Source: Gammaproteobacteria bacterium (lineage in GTDB: Bacteria > Pseudomonadota > Gammaproteobacteria > Magnimaribacterales > D2472). From it: DNA of 37,758 nt. Shown here one piece after another: positions 35,575-37,758 of the stretch (position 1 is the stretch's first letter; the number at the start of each line of letters is the position of its first letter). Made by a program: the position numbers and the translations under genes. The DNA lies in NCBI GenBank assembly GCA_023257795.1, contig JALRBL010000011.1, forward strand, positions 1 to 37,758. Direction: 5' to 3'. The notes below the pieces were generated by a model. It did not search any database. It saw only the letters and a list, made by a program, of their open reading frames with translations, and was not told where the DNA came from.

Positions 35575-36552
35575 TCAAATAATCTCGAAATAAATTTCTT
35601 GTTTGTTATGTAGAAGTATAACACCATGACTTTCATCGTCTGATCTTCTCCAGCTAACTCTTGCATCATAACTAGAGAGACTTTCTATGAAAGTCTTTTC
35701 AATCTCTTGAAGAATACTAAAATTTGGCATGGGCAAGTTGTTAAACTCAATCCAATGCCTTATAACTTTTCGTCTCAATGACGAGCTTAACTCTTTGAGT
35801 TCTTTCTTATTTAGTTCTTCGCTTTTATAAAGATAGCCGTATGCATGATCAAATAAGCTATTGAGAATTACTGTCTCCTCATATGCAAGCTTACCAAATT
35901 CGAAAATCTTTTTTGATGCAGCGCCCCATCTAGATTCAATAAGAGGTACAACAGAATTTCTTATAAAATTTCTGTCCATAGTTTCGTTGATATTAGAAGC
36001 ATCCTTAATGTAGCCAATATCGATCGAATCAAGATATTGTATTAGGTGTTCTTTAGTGATTTGTAAAAATGGTCTAATCAAAAAGCCCTTACCAATAGCT
36101 CTTTTTGCACTCATTCCTGAAATACCCTTTATTCCTGTGCCTCTAAATAACCTAAATAATATAGTCTCTACTTGATCGTTCAGGTGGTGCGCCAAACAGA
36201 TTTGCGGAAATTGATTGGTATACCTTTCAAACACTTTAAGGCGAGCATTTCTGGCTTCTAATTCAAAGCTTTTACTATTACTAGCAATAAGGACCTTCTC
36301 AACCAATAGATCAATCCCTAGAGAATGGCAGATAGTTTTACAATGCTCCTCCCACTTATCTGCATTCTCATTAATTCCGTGATTAATATGAAGCGCAGAA
36401 ACGTTTGCTTTTAATTCATGTTGTTGTTTAAGTGCGCACAGAGCCATTAAAAGAGCGCTTGAATCGGGTCCGCCGCTAAAACCCACAAGAATATCTAAAT
36501 CAGTATTGATATAGCTCAGAATTCCTTCATGAGGTAAAGTCTTAAGATCCAA
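35575..36552 (-). CDS. tilS: tRNA(Ile)-lysidine synthase, short form
   Basis: Converts C34 of tRNA-Ile(CAU) to lysidine so that it reads AUA and accepts isoleucine. The N-terminal PP-loop ATPase has SGGPDS (26-31), HINHGINENADKWEEHC, and the motif HHLNDQVETILFRLFRGTGIKGISGM. RNFIRNSVVPLIESRW follows in the linker region. At 325 residues it lacks most of the C-terminal domain of the 432-residue E. coli enzyme and is nearer to short forms such as Aquifex TilS. The start is TTG (36552), overlapping accA by 11 bases; no ATG gives a better N-terminus. Confidence 0.92.
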   Translation of the reverse strand: MDLKTLPHEGILSYINTDLDILVGFSGGPDSSALLMALCALKQQHELKANVSALHINHGINENADKWEEHCKTICHSLGIDLLVEKVLIASNSKSFELEARNARLKVFERYTNQFPQICLAHHLNDQVETILFRLFRGTGIKGISGMSAKRAIGKGFLIRPFLQITKEHLIQYLDSIDIGYIKDASNINETMDRNFIRNSVVPLIESRWGAASKKIFEFGKLAYEETVILNSLFDHAYGYLYKSEELNKKELKELSSSLRRKVIRHWIEFNNLPMPNFSILQEIEKTFIESLSSYDARVSWRRSDDESHGVILLHNKQEIYFEII

Positions 36553-37486
36553 TTCTTAGAAGCCTTTGGTATCTGCGCTCTAGCAATTCCTCAGTTGATA
36601 ATTGATTTAATTTTGATAAGGCATCAATCATTGATTTCTTAACCAAGCTTGCCATCTCATCATAATCTCTATGAGCTCCTCCAGATGGCTCGGTTATAAT
36701 TTCATCGACAATTCCAATTTTAATTAATTCTTGAGCGCTTACCTTCATAGCTTCGGCAGCGTCTGGAGCATTTTCTGAAGATCTCCACACAATGGAGGCA
36801 CAAGCTTCAGGGGAAGCAACAGAATAGATTGCATGCTCAAAAATTGCGATATGATCTCCAACACCAATTGCAAGAGCTCCTCCAGAACCTCCTTCTCCTG
36901 TAACAATTACAATGATGGGTGTTTTGAGCTGTGACATGATTGCTAAATTTTGTGCTATAGCCTCAGATTGCCCTCTCTCTTCTCCCTCAACACCTGGGTA
37001 AGCACCAGCAGTATCGATAAAGGTGATAACCGGTAAAGAAAAGCGCTCAGCTAATTTAAAAAGTCTTTTTGCTTTACGGTATCCTTCTGGCTGAGCCATA
37101 CCAAAGTTTCTTTTTACTTTCTCAGACGTTTCCCTTCCTTTCTCATGCCCAACGATCATCACAGGGATATCTTCAAAACTTGCAAGACCGCCTATGATAG
37201 AGGCATCATCTGCAAATTGCCTATCTCCATGAAGTTCATCAAAATCGTTAAAGAGCCTAGGGATAAAATCTGAAATATGGGGCCTTTTCGGATGACGCGC
37301 TACTTGGACTTTTTGCCAAATAGATAGTTTAGAAAATATTTTTTTCCTAAGCTTTTCCTCCTCACTCTCAAGAGACTGAATTTCCTTTAAGAGAGAAACA
37401 TCACCCATAGATGCTCCTCTAAGAGCATCTATTTTATCTAAGATGTCTGCTAGCGGTTTTTCAAATTCTAAAAATTGGTTGCTCAT
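36542..37486 (-). CDS. accA: Acetyl-CoA carboxylase carboxyltransferase subunit alpha
   Basis: With AccD it transfers CO2 from carboxybiotin to acetyl-CoA, giving malonyl-CoA for fatty acid synthesis. The 314 residues are full length: the N-terminal helical FLEFEKPLADILDKIDALR, the AccA core with ARHPKRPHISDFIPRLFNDFDELHGDR, PVITFIDTAGAYPGVEGEERGQSEAIA and GEGGSGGALAIGVGD. One base separates its ATG from the dnaE stop, the conserved dnaE-accA arrangement. E. coli has ldcC downstream; here tilS follows directly. Confidence 0.97.
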   Translation of the reverse strand: MSNQFLEFEKPLADILDKIDALRGASMGDVSLLKEIQSLESEEEKLRKKIFSKLSIWQKVQVARHPKRPHISDFIPRLFNDFDELHGDRQFADDASIIGGLASFEDIPVMIVGHEKGRETSEKVKRNFGMAQPEGYRKAKRLFKLAERFSLPVITFIDTAGAYPGVEGEERGQSEAIAQNLAIMSQLKTPIIVIVTGEGGSGGALAIGVGDHIAIFEHAIYSVASPEACASIVWRSSENAPDAAEAMKVSAQELIKIGIVDEIITEPSGGAHRDYDEMASLVKKSMIDALSKLNQLSTEELLERRYQRLLRIGS

Positions 37487-37487
37487 A

Positions 37488-37758
37488 CTAATTAATTCTT
37501 AAATCTATATCTGGGAAAGCATCTTTTATAGATGCAATATTATCTTGATTTGGTTGAAATCTGAAATTCTCTCCTAAACTTATTGAGGTTTCTTTATCTT
37601 GAAAGCTTAGCTTTATTTCTAGTGCACAATCTCCGGAATCCCAAATCGAGCCATTAATATTCTTCAAGTTTTCCATTCCCGCTTTCAACATAGGCAATTG
37701 CTCTTGAGTAATATGCAAGGTAATCGACTGAATGTTTTTATAAATTCCATCCAGAGGG
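37488..37758 (-). CDS. dnaE: DNA polymerase III alpha subunit, C-terminal end (partial)
   Basis: The reading frame is open through the window edge, so only the last 89 or so codons are seen. They contain ITLHITQEQLPMLKAGMENL, then SLGENFRFQPNQDNIASIKDAFPDIDLRI, which matches the C-terminal domain of replicative DnaE, where a strand pattern ending LG..W.V.P...L...L is usual. The identification rests mainly on position directly before accA, as in E. coli, plus this weak similarity. A TTG at 37718 is an internal codon, not a start. Confidence 0.75.
   Translation of the reverse strand, partial: PLDGIYKNIQSITLHITQEQLPMLKAGMENLKNINGSIWDSGDCALEIKLSFQDKETSISLGENFRFQPNQDNIASIKDAFPDIDLRIN

Noticed and set aside
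35571-35669. Longer crotonase-family protein starting inside tilS
   Set aside because: The added 33 residues are non-family and overlap tilS by 95 bases; the ATG at 35570 is four bases past tilS.
1-37758. CRISPR array, IS elements, prophage or toxin-antitoxin genes
   Set aside because: No regularly spaced direct repeats, transposase, integrase or small paired genes were found; nearly all sequence belongs to recognised core genes.

Overview
This is a dense, AT-rich bacterial chromosome segment with a clearly gammaproteobacterial gene order: carA-carB-greA-rlmE-ftsH-glmM-tpiA-secG beside a tRNA-Leu(GAG), map-glnD-dapD, lptF/lptG divergent from pepA-valS, holD-rimI, and dnaE-accA-tilS. Low GC by eye, almost no intergenic DNA, overlapping genes, and several genes missing from otherwise canonical neighbourhoods (folP, yhbY, holC) suggest a streamlined, probably free-living marine gammaproteobacterium of the SAR86 or similar pelagic type. 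The lineage is inference. No IS element, prophage, CRISPR array or rRNA was seen, and no gene-free stretch exceeds about 200 bases.

Left end (1-741): a possible GC-richer coding tail of unknown function, a tRNA-Leu(GAG) with its own extended -10 promoter, and a MerC-type small membrane protein. Region 731-10417 (minus strand) is one long unit: carA, carB (carbamoyl phosphate synthesis), greA (transcript cleavage), rlmE (23S rRNA 2'-O-methylation), ftsH (membrane protease), glmM (UDP-GlcNAc precursor), tpiA (glycolysis), secG (Sec translocon). Region 10535-15907 (plus): map, glnD, dapD, dapE, combining N-terminal Met removal, nitrogen sensing and the succinyl branch of lysine/diaminopimelate synthesis.

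Middle (15904-24130): a POT-family peptide permease, an RDD membrane protein, the LPS-export permeases lptG/lptF, and divergent pepA-valS. Peptide import and PepA fit a peptide-using lifestyle. Region 24133-30814 (minus) is a run of six tightly packed genes. It starts with an unusual ElaA-type acetyltransferase fused through a membrane helix to a parvulin-type peptidyl-prolyl isomerase, followed by a HupE/UreJ-type membrane protein, a glyoxalase-like VOC protein, and astA-astD-astB of the arginine succinyltransferase pathway.

Right part (30867-37758): a glutathione peroxidase and a YheT-type hydrolase (plus); rimI and a probable holD (minus); leuA (plus); then the unit dnaE(partial)-accA-tilS-enoyl-CoA hydratase/isomerase (minus). 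All six convergent gene pairs overlap or abut within 2 bases, leaving no room for ordinary intergenic terminators. The best candidates for something new are the GNAT-membrane-PPIase/HupE/VOC cassette, the shortened LptG, and the near-leaderless promoters.
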